Source of the DNA: Marinobacter sp.
GTDB taxonomy: Bacteria; Pseudomonadota; Gammaproteobacteria; Pseudomonadales; Oleiphilaceae
DNA length: 60,663 nt
Assembly (NCBI RefSeq): GCF_014859525.1
Contig: NZ_JACUUB010000009.1
Span: forward strand, 1 to 60,663
Reading direction: 5' to 3'
The notes under the pieces are model-generated. The model was not told the origin of the DNA. It did not search any database and saw only the letters and a list, made by a program, of their open reading frames with translations. Made by a program: the position numbers and the translations under genes. Positions 25,885 to 34,624 of this stretch are shown here, one piece after another (the first letter of the stretch is position 1; each line of letters begins with the position of its first letter).

Positions 25885-27141
25885 ATGCAGGACCACACCA
25901 ACGACCCCATCTGGAAGCAAGCGCTGGCGGGTTCCCAGATGCTGCTGGTGGCCTTCGGCGCACTGGTGCTGATGCCGCTGATCACCGGGCTGGACCCCAA
26001 CGTCGCACTGTTCACCGCCGGTGTCGGCACGCTGATTTTTCACGTCGTTACCGGCGGTCAGATCCCCATCTTCCTGGCATCCTCCTTCGCCTTTATCGCG
26101 CCGATCATCGCAGCCAAAGGCCGATTTGGCCTCGAAGAAACCCTCGGCGGCCTGATGGCAGCAGGTATTCTCTACATCGTGCTTTCCGGTGCCGTACGCC
26201 TGCGCGGTACCGGATTTATCACCCGCCTGCTGCCACCCGTTGTCATCGCACCGGTGATTATGACCATCGGTCTTGGCCTGGCGTCCGTTGCAGTCCATAT
26301 GGCGTCCGGTCGCACCGGCGACGGCGAAGTCCAACTGATCCCCTACAACACCGCGATCTGGATCGCCATGATTTCGCTCTCGGTGACCATCGTTATGTCA
26401 GTATGGGCAAAAGGCATCTTCCGCCTGATCCCGATCATGTTCGGCGTGATCGTCGGTTACGTCCTGTCGTGGTTTGCCGGCATCGTCGACACCACCCCGG
26501 TGCAGGAAGCCGCCTGGTTTGCCGTCCCCAACTTCGTCGCGCCCGCCTTTAGCTGGGGTGCTATCCTGTTCATGATCCCGGTCGCGATTGCACCGGCCAT
26601 CGAACACATCGGTGATGTGCTGGCCATCGGCAACGTCACCCGCAAAAACTACCTCCAAAAACCCGGCCTGCACCGCACCCTGCTGGGCGACGGCCTGGCC
26701 ACCAGCACCGCCTCTCTGCTCGGCGGACCGCCCAACACCACCTACTCCGAAGTTACCGGGGCCGTCATGCTGACCCGCAACTTCAACCCGAAAGTCATGT
26801 GGTGGGCCGCCGGCACCGCCATCGTCCTCGCCTTCGTGGGCAAGTTCGGCGCAGCCCTGCAGACCATTCCGGTGCCGGTCATGGGCGGCATCCTGTGCCT
26901 GCTGTTCGGCTCCATCGCCGTGGTCGGCCTGAACACCCTGATCCGCCACCAGGTAGACCTGTCCCAGCCCCGCAACCTGGTCATCGTCGGCGTCACCCTG
27001 GTGTTCGGCATCGGCAACATGGCCCTGGGCCAACTCGAAGGCATCGCCCTCAGTGCGGTGGCGGCCATTGGCCTGAACCTGATCCTTCCCGGCGACAAGG
27101 AAGCCTGGGGCAAGCGGATTTACGAACACAAAGAAGACTGA
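25885..27141 (+). CDS. uraA: UraA-type uracil permease
   Basis: Nucleobase:cation symporter (NCS2 family) of 418 residues from the ATG at 25885. About 12-14 membrane helices are visible, with the family motifs around VAIAPAIEHIGDVLAIG and the GPPNTTYSE segment. It imports uracil for upp. Third codon positions are strongly G/C-biased compared with the flagellar genes around it, judged by eye. Long antisense frames across it are composition shadows. Confidence 0.97.
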   Translation: MQDHTNDPIWKQALAGSQMLLVAFGALVLMPLITGLDPNVALFTAGVGTLIFHVVTGGQIPIFLASSFAFIAPIIAAKGRFGLEETLGGLMAAGILYIVLSGAVRLRGTGFITRLLPPVVIAPVIMTIGLGLASVAVHMASGRTGDGEVQLIPYNTAIWIAMISLSVTIVMSVWAKGIFRLIPIMFGVIVGYVLSWFAGIVDTTPVQEAAWFAVPNFVAPAFSWGAILFMIPVAIAPAIEHIGDVLAIGNVTRKNYLQKPGLHRTLLGDGLATSTASLLGGPPNTTYSEVTGAVMLTRNFNPKVMWWAAGTAIVLAFVGKFGAALQTIPVPVMGGILCLLFGSIAVVGLNTLIRHQVDLSQPRNLVIVGVTLVFGIGNMALGQLEGIALSAVAAIGLNLILPGDKEAWGKRIYEHKED

Positions 27142-27162
27142 GCGGAATCGCCCAACGCTGAG

Positions 27163-27354
27163 ACAATGGGCGTGAGAGGGCTTTCCAAAAATATCGAAGG
27201 CCAGGGATGGCCTGAGAAAAGCGCACATGGGTGAGGCAAGCGTGTATGGAGCGGAGCTTCATGCGCAGCCGAACGACAGCAATCTGCGATTGCTGGCCGG
27301 ACCCGCCTGCGGGTGCTTGTAGCGGTTTTTGGAAAGCCCTCTCATGCCCATTGT
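27163..27354. repeat. Nested inverted-repeat element (192 bp)
   Basis: The outer arms are 27163-27191 and 27326-27354, 29 bp each and complementary except for one position that would pair as G-U in RNA. Inside are three smaller perfect hairpins: 27198-27213 (AGGCC/GGCCT), 27278-27294 (7-bp stem AGCAATC/GATTGCT) and 27301-27314 (ACCCGC/GCGGGT). The whole would fold as a long stem closing a multi-branched loop. It sits between the convergent uraA and flhB genes. No transposase is present. It may be a MITE-like or other dispersed repeat, a bidirectional terminator, or a structured RNA. Confidence 0.85.
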
Positions 27355-27394
27355 GCACCCCAGTCAACAGGCTTGAACAAAACAAACTCCCAAC

Positions 27395-28531
27395 TCAGAT
27401 ATCCCGACGCATCTCCGGCGGAATCGGAAAGTCCGGCATACCCGGCTTGTCACCACGGCCCTTGCGGAACTGGCGCAGCTGAAACACATAGGCCAGCACC
27501 TGCGCAATGGCCATATACAGGCCATCCGGAATTTCCTGACCAATATCCGAATTGTGATACACCGCCCGGGTCAGCGGCGGCGTGCGCAGCACCTCTACCT
27601 TATGCTCCCGCGCAACCTCCATAATCTTGAAGGCCATCTCATCTGCACCCTTGGCCACCACCACCGGCGCGCCCATCGACATTTGATCGTACTTCAACGC
27701 CACCGCATAATGAGTCGGGTTAGTAATCACCACGTCCGCCGTCGGCACATCCTGCATCATCCGGCGCTGTGCCATCTCACGCTGCAACTGGCGAATCTTG
27801 CCTTTGACCTCCGGCTTGCCCTCCGTATCCTTGTACTCGTCTTTTACCTCCTGCTTGGTCATTCGCAGCTTCTTCTGATGATCGTAAATCTGAAACGGCA
27901 CATCAATCAGAGCAATGACGATCGTCGCACAAGACAGAACCAAAAAACTCCAGCCCAGCGTCCAAACCACGTGCGCCATGGCCGGCACTACCGGCTCTTC
28001 AGCAATACTCAGCAAATCCTCCGTCCGCAGATTCAGAATGAGAATCGCCACCGCCAGTACCAGCCCGACCTTGGCAATCGCCTTGACCAGCTCAACCAGC
28101 GAGCGCGTTGAAAACATCCGGCCCAACCCCTTGATGGGGTTCATCCGGTTCCCTTTAGGGGTGATCGCTTTGGCACTGAACAATAACCCGCCAATGCCAA
28201 TGGACCCTGCGATGGCGGCAATCAGCAGCATGATCAGAATGGGTGAGAGAGCAAAGGCAGCGGCTTTGGCAGACAGGATCAGCTGAACACTCATGTGGCG
28301 AGTGTCATAGATAGCGGCGCGCTCAATCGTAAAGGCATCGCGCATGATATCCTCAAGAGCCGCACCCAGACTGCCACCAAACATCAGCAGGCCACCGGCA
28401 CCGGCCAGCAGCACGGCCATCGTCGCTAATTCTTTGGAACGTGCTGTCTGGCCATCCTCCCGAGCCTTTTCAAGTCGTCGGGGGGTCGGTTCTTCGGTCT
28501 TCTCCTGGCTGTTGTCGTTCTCTTCAGCCAT
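27395..28531 (-). CDS. flhB: FlhB, export switch protein
   Basis: Protein of 378 residues with four membrane helices in the N-terminal half and the self-cleavage motif NPTHYAVALKYD in the cytoplasmic domain. FlhB forms part of the export gate and switches substrate class when the hook reaches its final length. Its C-terminal tail (RKGRGDKPG onward) extends past the core. It is the last gene of fliLMNOPQR-flhB, 2 bp after fliR. Confidence 0.98.
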   Translation of the reverse strand: MAEENDNSQEKTEEPTPRRLEKAREDGQTARSKELATMAVLLAGAGGLLMFGGSLGAALEDIMRDAFTIERAAIYDTRHMSVQLILSAKAAAFALSPILIMLLIAAIAGSIGIGGLLFSAKAITPKGNRMNPIKGLGRMFSTRSLVELVKAIAKVGLVLAVAILILNLRTEDLLSIAEEPVVPAMAHVVWTLGWSFLVLSCATIVIALIDVPFQIYDHQKKLRMTKQEVKDEYKDTEGKPEVKGKIRQLQREMAQRRMMQDVPTADVVITNPTHYAVALKYDQMSMGAPVVVAKGADEMAFKIMEVAREHKVEVLRTPPLTRAVYHNSDIGQEIPDGLYMAIAQVLAYVFQLRQFRKGRGDKPGMPDFPIPPEMRRDI

Positions 28532-28533
28532 GG

Positions 28534-29319
28534 TTACGGTTGCCCTTGCAGCTGTCGCATAAAATCAAACGTTTCCCGCGTGTACTGCTCAAAATGCGGC
28601 AGGAAATTGGCGTGCAATACCCAGATAGAGAACAATCCAAAAATCAGGCCAATGGGAAAGCCCAAGGCGAAAATATTCATTTGCGGGGCCGCTCGAGTCA
28701 TCACGCCAAACGAGATGTTGACGATAAACACCGCCGTAACCGCAGGCAGTGCCAGTAGAATCGCCGACACAAACATCCAGCTTACCCGGTGCGCGAGATC
28801 CCACACACCGATCTGACCGAGACCTTCCATACCAATGGGCATAACGTAGAAGCTTTCGATAAACACCTCGAAAGCCACCAGATGCCCGTTCATGGCGAGG
28901 AACAAAAGCGTGATGGTAATGGTGTAGATCTGAGCCAGCACCGGTACGTTAACCCCATTGGCCGGATCCATCATGGAGGCAAAACCAAGGCCCATCTGCA
29001 TGGCGATCATCTGACCGGCGATGACAAAAAGCTGCCACAGGGCGGTCAGCGCAAAGCCCACCCCAACACCGATCAGGATTTGTTGCAGGGTAATGACCAC
29101 CGCATCGGCGCTGAAGGCCGCCACCTGCGGAACTTCCGGAATCAACGGCGCAATCAGCACGGTCATCAGCAAGGCCAGCCCCAGGCGCACACGGGCCGGC
29201 ACCAGCTGGGTACCAAAAATGGGGATAACCATCAAGAAACTGGCCAACCGGAACAGCGGCCACAGATACTGCCCGACCCATTGGCCGATCAGATCCGCAC
29301 TGAACTCCGCCGGCCCCAT
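28534..29319 (-). CDS. fliR: FliR, flagellar export gate subunit
   Basis: Hydrophobic protein of 261 residues, part of the FliPQR core of the type III export channel. It has the family's N-terminal region (RLASFLMVIPIFGTQLVPARVRLGLAL) and multiple membrane helices. Gap of 3 bp to fliQ. Confidence 0.97.
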   Translation of the reverse strand: MGPAEFSADLIGQWVGQYLWPLFRLASFLMVIPIFGTQLVPARVRLGLALLMTVLIAPLIPEVPQVAAFSADAVVITLQQILIGVGVGFALTALWQLFVIAGQMIAMQMGLGFASMMDPANGVNVPVLAQIYTITITLLFLAMNGHLVAFEVFIESFYVMPIGMEGLGQIGVWDLAHRVSWMFVSAILLALPAVTAVFIVNISFGVMTRAAPQMNIFALGFPIGLIFGLFSIWVLHANFLPHFEQYTRETFDFMRQLQGQP

Positions 29320-29322
29320 CCG

Positions 29323-29592
29323 TCAGCCGATCAAGAAAGGAATGCTGGTTATCAGGCGATTGGCGTGGTCCAGCAGAAGGGTCAGCATCCACGGCCCGAA
29401 CGCAATGATGACCGTCAAGGTGACCAGAAAGCGCGGCAGAAAGCTGAGGGTTTGTTCGTTAATCTGGGTAGCCGCCTGAAAGGTGCTGACCACCAGACCA
29501 ATGACCAGACCCGGACCGATGATGATGGCCGCCAGCAATACGATCATCCACAAGGCTTCACGCAGTATGTCGATGACGGTCTCAGGTGTCAT
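29323..29592 (-). CDS. fliQ: FliQ, flagellar export gate subunit
   Basis: Small protein of 89 residues with two membrane helices, the family norm. It packs around FliP/FliR in the export gate. The conserved VSTFQAATQINEQTL segment links the helices. It starts 10 bp after fliP. Confidence 0.97.
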   Translation of the reverse strand: MTPETVIDILREALWMIVLLAAIIIGPGLVIGLVVSTFQAATQINEQTLSFLPRFLVTLTVIIAFGPWMLTLLLDHANRLITSIPFLIG

Positions 29593-29602
29593 TCAGAGCC
29601 TC

Positions 29603-30364
29603 CTATATCCCGTAACTGGCAGCAAGAGTGCCCATAATCAGGGCCCAGCCATCCACCAGAACAAAGAGCATGATTTTAAACGGCAGCGAAATGATAATGG
29701 GCGACAGCATCATCATACCCATGGCCATCAGAACGCTGGCCACGACCATATCGATGATCAGGAACGGGATAAACAATATAAACCCGATCTGGAAGGCTGT
29801 TTTTAGTTCGCTGGTCACAAACGCCGGCATCAGTACCCAGAAAGACACATCCTCAGGCGTTTCATATTGTACATCCGCTATCCGCATGAACAGCGCAAGA
29901 TCGGATTCGCGGGTTTGCTCAAGCATAAAGCGCCGGAAGGGCTGACTGGCCAATTCCACCGCTTCGAGCGAGGAGACCTCCTCTTGCATGTACGGCTGCA
30001 AACCCACCTCGTTTGCCTCTTCCAGTACCGGCTTCATAATAAAGATGCTCAGAAACAACGCCAGCCCCAGCAGTATCTGGTTTGACGGCGTTGCCTGCAG
30101 ACCCAGCGCCTGTCGTAAAATGGAAAATACGATGATGATTCGGGTAAAGGAAGTCATCATCATCAACATGGCCGGCAAAAATGTCAGCGCGGTCATCAGC
30201 GCCAGAATCTGCAGAGTGACCGAATACTCCTCGGTTCCGTTCTCTCCGGGGGTGACGGTAAAGGCGGGAATACCCGGAAGATCGGCCAGTGCTGCCGGCG
30301 CCAACAACAAGCCGGGACACAGCAGGAATAAGGGCAGACAGCGTTTGAGCGTGGCCAGAATCAT
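29603..30364 (-). CDS. fliP: FliP, flagellar export gate subunit
   Basis: Protein of 253 residues with a cleavable signal sequence (about 1-27, ending ALA) and four further membrane helices. The [20 protein letters not shown] segment is diagnostic. Five FliP copies form the entry channel with FliQ and FliR. Gap of 4 bp to fliO. Confidence 0.98.
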   Translation of the reverse strand: MILATLKRCLPLFLLCPGLLLAPAALADLPGIPAFTVTPGENGTEEYSVTLQILALMTALTFLPAMLMMMTSFTRIIIVFSILRQALGLQATPSNQILLGLALFLSIFIMKPVLEEANEVGLQPYMQEEVSSLEAVELASQPFRRFMLEQTRESDLALFMRIADVQYETPEDVSFWVLMPAFVTSELKTAFQIGFILFIPFLIIDMVVASVLMAMGMMMLSPIIISLPFKIMLFVLVDGWALIMGTLAASYGI

Positions 30365-30368
30365 AACG

Positions 30369-30818
30369 TTAGTCTTTCCTCTCCGGAGCTGACCAGGATT
30401 TGCCGATCATACCCTGCAACCGGCGGGCAAACTCGCTTGAAGGCGGATTGGCGGCATCAACGACAGGCTCGTCAAAAACCTGCAAGGTACGAATGGTGGA
30501 GGGTGTTATTCCTAACAGAATCTGTTGCCCCCCTACCTCAACCAGAGCAATCCGTTCCCGGGCACCAATCGCCAGCACAGACACCACCTTGATGGCGTTG
30601 TTGTTCATGCCGGTCATACCGTTCATACGCCGGATTAACCAGGCACAACCGTAGATAACCGCAATCACCGCCAACAAACCAACGCCCAGGCTCATGATGG
30701 TAGCGACGGTGTCTGGCGCATTGCGGGCCGACTCACGGGCGGGCGCTCCGGCGACTTCTTCGGCGAACGCCGGCACGGCAACGACAGCGGGCAAAACCCA
30801 GGTCATGATGCGAAGCAT
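30369..30818 (-). CDS. fliO: FliO, export gate assembly factor
   Basis: Protein of 149 residues from the ATG at 30818, which follows the fliN stop by one base. The frame is open further upstream inside fliN, but the sequence from 30818 ([19 protein letters not shown]) is a clear signal peptide or first helix. A second membrane helix (about 40-60) is followed by a basic, glycine-containing cytoplasmic domain. FliO helps FliP assemble. Confidence 0.9.
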   Translation of the reverse strand: MLRIMTWVLPAVVAVPAFAEEVAGAPARESARNAPDTVATIMSLGVGLLAVIAVIYGCAWLIRRMNGMTGMNNNAIKVVSVLAIGARERIALVEVGGQQILLGITPSTIRTLQVFDEPVVDAANPPSSEFARRLQGMIGKSWSAPERKD

Positions 30819-30819
30819 G

Positions 30820-31332
30820 TTATTTCTGCAACCGCTTGATCCGCTCACCCGGACTGATGACATCCGTTAACCGAATGCCAAATTTCTCGTTCACCATAAC
30901 AACTTCGCCGTGGGCAATCAGGGTGCCATTGACCAGCACATCCAACGGCTCCCCGGCTAACCGGTCCAGTTCAATAACCGAGCCCTGGTTCAGCTGCAGA
31001 AGATTACGGATGGGGATCTGGGTATTGCCCACTTCCATCGAGATGGTGACCGGGATATCCAGGATCACGTCAATATCAGGCGCGTCCCCGCCGCCAGTGC
31101 GACCGGAGTCTTCTCCAAACTCTTCCATCGGTGCCGTACGAACGCTCTGCCCTGTGTCGTCATCAGAGGCGTCAGCGTCAGCCTCAGCCATAGCAGCAGC
31201 CCATTCATCCTCACGACCATCGGAATCACCGTCGCCAGAGTCGCCGGTCTCTTCCATTGCCGCTTCCCATTCAGCAGCCAGCTTTTCGTCTTCGCTGAGC
31301 TCCTGCTTGTCTTTGTTATCATCCTCAGCCAT
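30820..31332 (-). CDS. fliN: FliN, C-ring switch protein
   Basis: Protein of 170 residues. The last ~80 residues form the SpoA domain of the motor switch (VTISMEVGNTQIPIRNLLQLN). The first ~90 residues are acidic and hold two copies of an EW-x-AAM motif at residues 19-28 and 42-51. The C-terminal domain forms the lower C-ring with FliM and binds FliH. The start overlaps fliM by 8 bases. Confidence 0.97.
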   Translation of the reverse strand: MAEDDNKDKQELSEDEKLAAEWEAAMEETGDSGDGDSDGREDEWAAAMAEADADASDDDTGQSVRTAPMEEFGEDSGRTGGGDAPDIDVILDIPVTISMEVGNTQIPIRNLLQLNQGSVIELDRLAGEPLDVLVNGTLIAHGEVVMVNEKFGIRLTDVISPGERIKRLQK

Positions 31333-32323
31333 TGCGTCCCACCTTCAGTTGTTTCTTCACTTTGGGCGTTGTCGCCCGCTCATGAATTCTCAGTGCCAGT
31401 TTGCCGTCTCGGGTGCCCAGGGTTGCCTTGTAAATTGGAATGCCATTCGCCGTCACCGTCAGGAAGTCCGACATTTCTACAGGGATCACATCACCGGCTT
31501 TCATCTTGGCGATGTCTCTGAGCGATATCCGGCGCCGGCAGACCGTGGTATTGATCGGCACGTTCACCTCTTTGACATCTTCCTGCAAGGCATTTACCCA
31601 GCGCTCGTCAACGTCGTCAATGTCACTCTGCACACCGGCGTCAAGTACATCCCGAATGGGCTCAATCATCGAATAGGGCAGAGCAAAATGCAGCTCGCCG
31701 CCACCGCCGTCGAGCTCGATGTGAAAGGTGCTGACCACCACCACCTCGCTGGGACTGACGATGTTGGCCATAGCCGGATTTACTTCGGAACTGAGGTATT
31801 CAAAATCGACTTTCAGAACCGCATGCCAGGCTTCTTTCATGTCGGTGAAAACCTGGTTGAGCACCATCTGAACAATGCGGGTTTCAGTGGGTGTGAACTC
31901 TCGGCCCTCAATCTTGGCGTGTCGACCTTCACCGCCAAAGAAGTTATCAACCAACTTGAACACCAGTTTGGCATCCAGAACAAACAGGCCCGTGCCACGC
32001 AATGGGCGAACCTTGCACAGATTAAGGCTGGTGGGTACGTACAGGGTGTGGATGTACTCACCGAATTTCATGATCTGAACGCCACCGGTAGAAACGTCAG
32101 CATTTCGGCGCAGTAGATTGAACAAGCTGATTCGGGTGTAGCGAGCAAACCGCTCGTTGATCATCTCAAGCGTGGGCATGCGGCCACGGACGATGCGGTC
32201 CTGACTGGCCAGATCGTAATTTTTTACGCCACCCTCGTCCGCCTCTTCATAGGTATCGATGTCGCCGTCGTCCACACCGTGGAGGAGCGCATCAATTTCG
32301 TCCTGTGACAATAAATCCTGCAT
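31325..32323 (-). CDS. fliM: FliM, C-ring switch protein and CheY-P receptor
   Basis: Protein of 332 residues. The extreme N-terminus MQDLLSQDEIDALLHGV is the CheY-P-binding peptide. A middle CheC-like domain and a C-terminal SpoA domain (TVCRRRISLRDIAKMKAGDVI) follow. It sets rotation direction in the motor switch. Confidence 0.98.
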   Translation of the reverse strand: MQDLLSQDEIDALLHGVDDGDIDTYEEADEGGVKNYDLASQDRIVRGRMPTLEMINERFARYTRISLFNLLRRNADVSTGGVQIMKFGEYIHTLYVPTSLNLCKVRPLRGTGLFVLDAKLVFKLVDNFFGGEGRHAKIEGREFTPTETRIVQMVLNQVFTDMKEAWHAVLKVDFEYLSSEVNPAMANIVSPSEVVVVSTFHIELDGGGGELHFALPYSMIEPIRDVLDAGVQSDIDDVDERWVNALQEDVKEVNVPINTTVCRRRISLRDIAKMKAGDVIPVEMSDFLTVTANGIPIYKATLGTRDGKLALRIHERATTPKVKKQLKVGRNG

Positions 32324-32363
32324 ACCTGATCCTGCCCTGACAGTCGTTTACCCGATCGGGTAC

Positions 32364-32867
32364 TTATTGCACTACAAAGTTCCTGAACAGTACGCGCTTG
32401 ATCTCCGGCTCGCCTTCCTGAATCAACACGTCATTGACCGTGACCAGCATCCGTTCAGCCAGATCTACCCGGCCATCAGGTGTCTGTAACTCATTGAATT
32501 CGCTGTTCCCAAGCACCGTGACCAGCTTGCTGCGGATCAGCGGCATATGCGTGTCCGCCGCCGTCAGCGCCTTGGGATCCGTCGCTTCAAAAGAAACATG
32601 AACCTGGACGTAACGCTGGCGGCCCTGGGCCTGCACGGTGGTAACCAGCGCCCGTTCCAGATTCGTGTAGGTACTGGCAACAAAGGCCGGCTCTGAAGCA
32701 CTGCGCCCTTCCGCCTGATCACTGCCCCCGGAGAAACCGTCCCCCAAAAACCAGAGCGTTCCAACGATCGACAGCGCAATGGCCAGAACGATGATCACCA
32801 CCAGCATGATAATGAGCTTCAGCTTACCTTTTGGGGCGGGTGCCTGCGCCACGTTGTTCTCAGCCAT
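32364..32867 (-). CDS. fliL: FliL, stator-associated basal body protein
   Basis: Protein of 167 residues with one membrane helix (about 17-40) and a periplasmic domain related to stomatin/prohibitin folds, ending in RVLFRNFVVQ, typical of FliL. It forms a ring around stators and supports torque. It is the first gene of fliLMNOPQR-flhB, behind a sigma-54 promoter. Confidence 0.96.
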   Translation of the reverse strand: MAENNVAQAPAPKGKLKLIIMLVVIIVLAIALSIVGTLWFLGDGFSGGSDQAEGRSASEPAFVASTYTNLERALVTTVQAQGRQRYVQVHVSFEATDPKALTAADTHMPLIRSKLVTVLGNSEFNELQTPDGRVDLAERMLVTVNDVLIQEGEPEIKRVLFRNFVVQ

Positions 32868-32929
32868 AATGTCCGCTTTGTCAGTTTTTTGTCAGTCAGA
32901 ACAACTTCAGCTGACTATTCAGGAATAAT

Positions 32930-32944
32930 GCAAAGGGCGGGCCA
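32930..32944 (-). promoter_or_regulatory. Predicted sigma-54 promoter of fliL operon
   Basis: The minus strand reads TGGCCC, five bases, TTGC followed by A, keeping GG-N10-GC. It lies 62 bases upstream of the fliL ATG, in the 180-base gap after fliK. Confidence 0.85.
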
Positions 32945-33047
32945 GAACTCCCACCCCTCCGGTTCAGAATCGCAGTTTAGCGTTGCCGGCAGGGATGGGC
33001 AAAGGGCTTTGGAAGGTTGGGCAACAGTGATCAGAAAAAGAACAGGA

Positions 33048-34187
33048 TCAGGCGAAGATATCCACCTCGCCTTTCCAGCCCAGATCTAGGCTGCCAGGAT
33101 CTGGCAGATGCTCGTCGGCGTCGGTGCCAGCCATTCGAGCACCGTCTGCACTTGGCCCGCCCTCACCGGCGCTGCCATCCTGATCTCCTTGCTGCTGATT
33201 CGCCTGACCGGATACATCAAACTGGCTCAACGCTAACCCTTGCTCATTCAACATATCCCGCAGCCGGTGCGAATGCAGTTCCAGTTGCTCCCGAACGATC
33301 GGATTGGCGGCATGCACGGTAACCGTGGCCTGATCATTCTGAACCCGAACCTTGATTTCCATAGGGCCCATATCCGGAGGTGTCAGATGAATCTCCGCCA
33401 CTGACATATTGCGCGCGGTCAGCCAACTGAGCTTGCCCATAACCTTGTCACCCCAATCTGCCTGTCCAACCGGAACATCCACAGACGTGGCATAGCCTCG
33501 CAGGGGCACCGCAGCCTCAGGTGCCAGGCGTGCAGGTTGTGCGACCTGCTCGAGGGTGGTTTGGAATGTCGGTGCCGTCAGCAGGTTCGCTGGGTCCACA
33601 GGTCGCAAGCTCTCACCAGAGCCGGCCCCAGCGAGCAATTCCGTTAACTGGGTTCCGGGAGTCAAAACGGTACCACCGGCATTTTGCTGCGGCGACTGGC
33701 CGTTCATCGCCCCGGGCATCCCGGCCATAGGCGCCAGGACGGGCAACATCAATTCGCCGGCATCAACATCCGGCAATGCATTGCCTTCGGGCATCAGCAG
33801 GGACTGCAGACTGGCAAAGGTCATTGGCGTATGGTCTGCCTGCAGAGCGTCGGAAGGATCGGCCTGCGCATGGGTGCCCGCGTCTGGTGGTGTTTCCTTA
33901 CCTTGACTGACAGGCTCGCCGGCCTTGTCGGACGGCTCTGCCCGCCCGGCATCATCCATGGCTCTGTTACTTTTTTGCTCTGCAGCCGTTGCTTTTTGGC
34001 TGTCCTGCACTGCCCTGCGCTGGTCCTGACGATCCGCTTGCTTTTGATCCAGGCGCTTCTGCTCGGCACGGGAGACCTGATCAAACCGGCTGTCACCGCC
34101 AGCCTCCCGATTACCGGAGGGCCGGCCTGTCGCTACATCCTTTTGAGCACCTGGGGTTGGCGCCTGAGGGAGAATTGTCTGCTGCAT
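33048..34187 (-). CDS. fliK: FliK, hook-length control protein
   Basis: Protein of 379 residues. The N-terminal two thirds are low-complexity, rich in Gln, Ala, Asp and Pro, as expected for the molecular-ruler part. The C-terminal domain (IHLTPPDMGPMEIKVRVQN, then LRDMLNEQGLALSQFDV) interacts with FlhB to switch export. Position just upstream of fliL and behind its own sigma-54 promoter makes it the primary FliK; the protein at 5681 is a second one. Confidence 0.95.
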   Translation of the reverse strand: MQQTILPQAPTPGAQKDVATGRPSGNREAGGDSRFDQVSRAEQKRLDQKQADRQDQRRAVQDSQKATAAEQKSNRAMDDAGRAEPSDKAGEPVSQGKETPPDAGTHAQADPSDALQADHTPMTFASLQSLLMPEGNALPDVDAGELMLPVLAPMAGMPGAMNGQSPQQNAGGTVLTPGTQLTELLAGAGSGESLRPVDPANLLTAPTFQTTLEQVAQPARLAPEAAVPLRGYATSVDVPVGQADWGDKVMGKLSWLTARNMSVAEIHLTPPDMGPMEIKVRVQNDQATVTVHAANPIVREQLELHSHRLRDMLNEQGLALSQFDVSGQANQQQGDQDGSAGEGGPSADGARMAGTDADEHLPDPGSLDLGWKGEVDIFA

Positions 34188-34249
34188 GGCAACCTCTTGC
34201 CGCTGTATCCACCTGTGTCAGCCATTTTGGGGCCTCTATCAGGGTATTA

Positions 34250-34264
34250 GCAAAAGCAATGCCA
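34250..34264 (-). promoter_or_regulatory. Predicted sigma-54 promoter of fliK
   Basis: The minus strand reads TGGCAT, five bases, TTGC followed by T. This matches nine of ten consensus positions and keeps GG-N10-GC. It is 62 bases upstream of the fliK ATG, just past the end of hptB. Confidence 0.85.
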
Positions 34265-34273
34265 AAACAGCCA

Positions 34274-34624
34274 TCAGGAAACATCACCAAACGTTGTCAG
34301 CCGGGCACTTACCTCTGAAAACTCAGCCTCTATGGCCTTAACAACGGCGGGGGCGGCCTCCAGCTTTCCAGCCTTGCCTAACTGCTCAGCCTCCATACAG
34401 AGCGCTCCAAGGCAGGGTGCGCCGATGTTGACACAGCTGCCTTTAAAACTGTGGGCCGATTTGGCGAATCCGTCGGCATCCCCGGCGTTCAGCGTTTGCC
34501 ACAGGCTGTCCAGACGGGTTCGGGAGTCCGCCAGATAGGTCTGGATCAGTACATCAAACTCATCGTCCATAACATCCTGCAGTTCCGCCAACGCTTCTTC
34601 ATCAAGATGTGGTTTATCAGTCAT
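34274..34624 (-). CDS. hptB: HptB-type histidine phosphotransfer protein
   Basis: Single Hpt domain of 116 residues with phospho-acceptor H58 in AHSFKGSC. The start at 34624 overlaps the hsbR stop by 8 bases. In P. aeruginosa HptB receives phosphate from several hybrid kinases and passes it to HsbR, affecting motility and biofilm through HsbA. The same three-gene order is seen here, so the assignment is strong. Confidence 0.9.
   Translation of the reverse strand: MTDKPHLDEEALAELQDVMDDEFDVLIQTYLADSRTRLDSLWQTLNAGDADGFAKSAHSFKGSCVNIGAPCLGALCMEAEQLGKAGKLEAAPAVVKAIEAEFSEVSARLTTFGDVS

Noticed and set aside
26398..27228. A 276-codon minus-strand frame opposite uraA
   Set aside because: It is rich in Gly, Asp, Gln and His with no recognisable domain and sits antisense to a well-conserved permease. 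It arises from G/C-rich third positions.
30836..32116. A 426-codon plus-strand frame opposite fliN and fliM
   Set aside because: Its serine-rich start is the acidic FliN segment read backwards. No ribosome site or domain is present.
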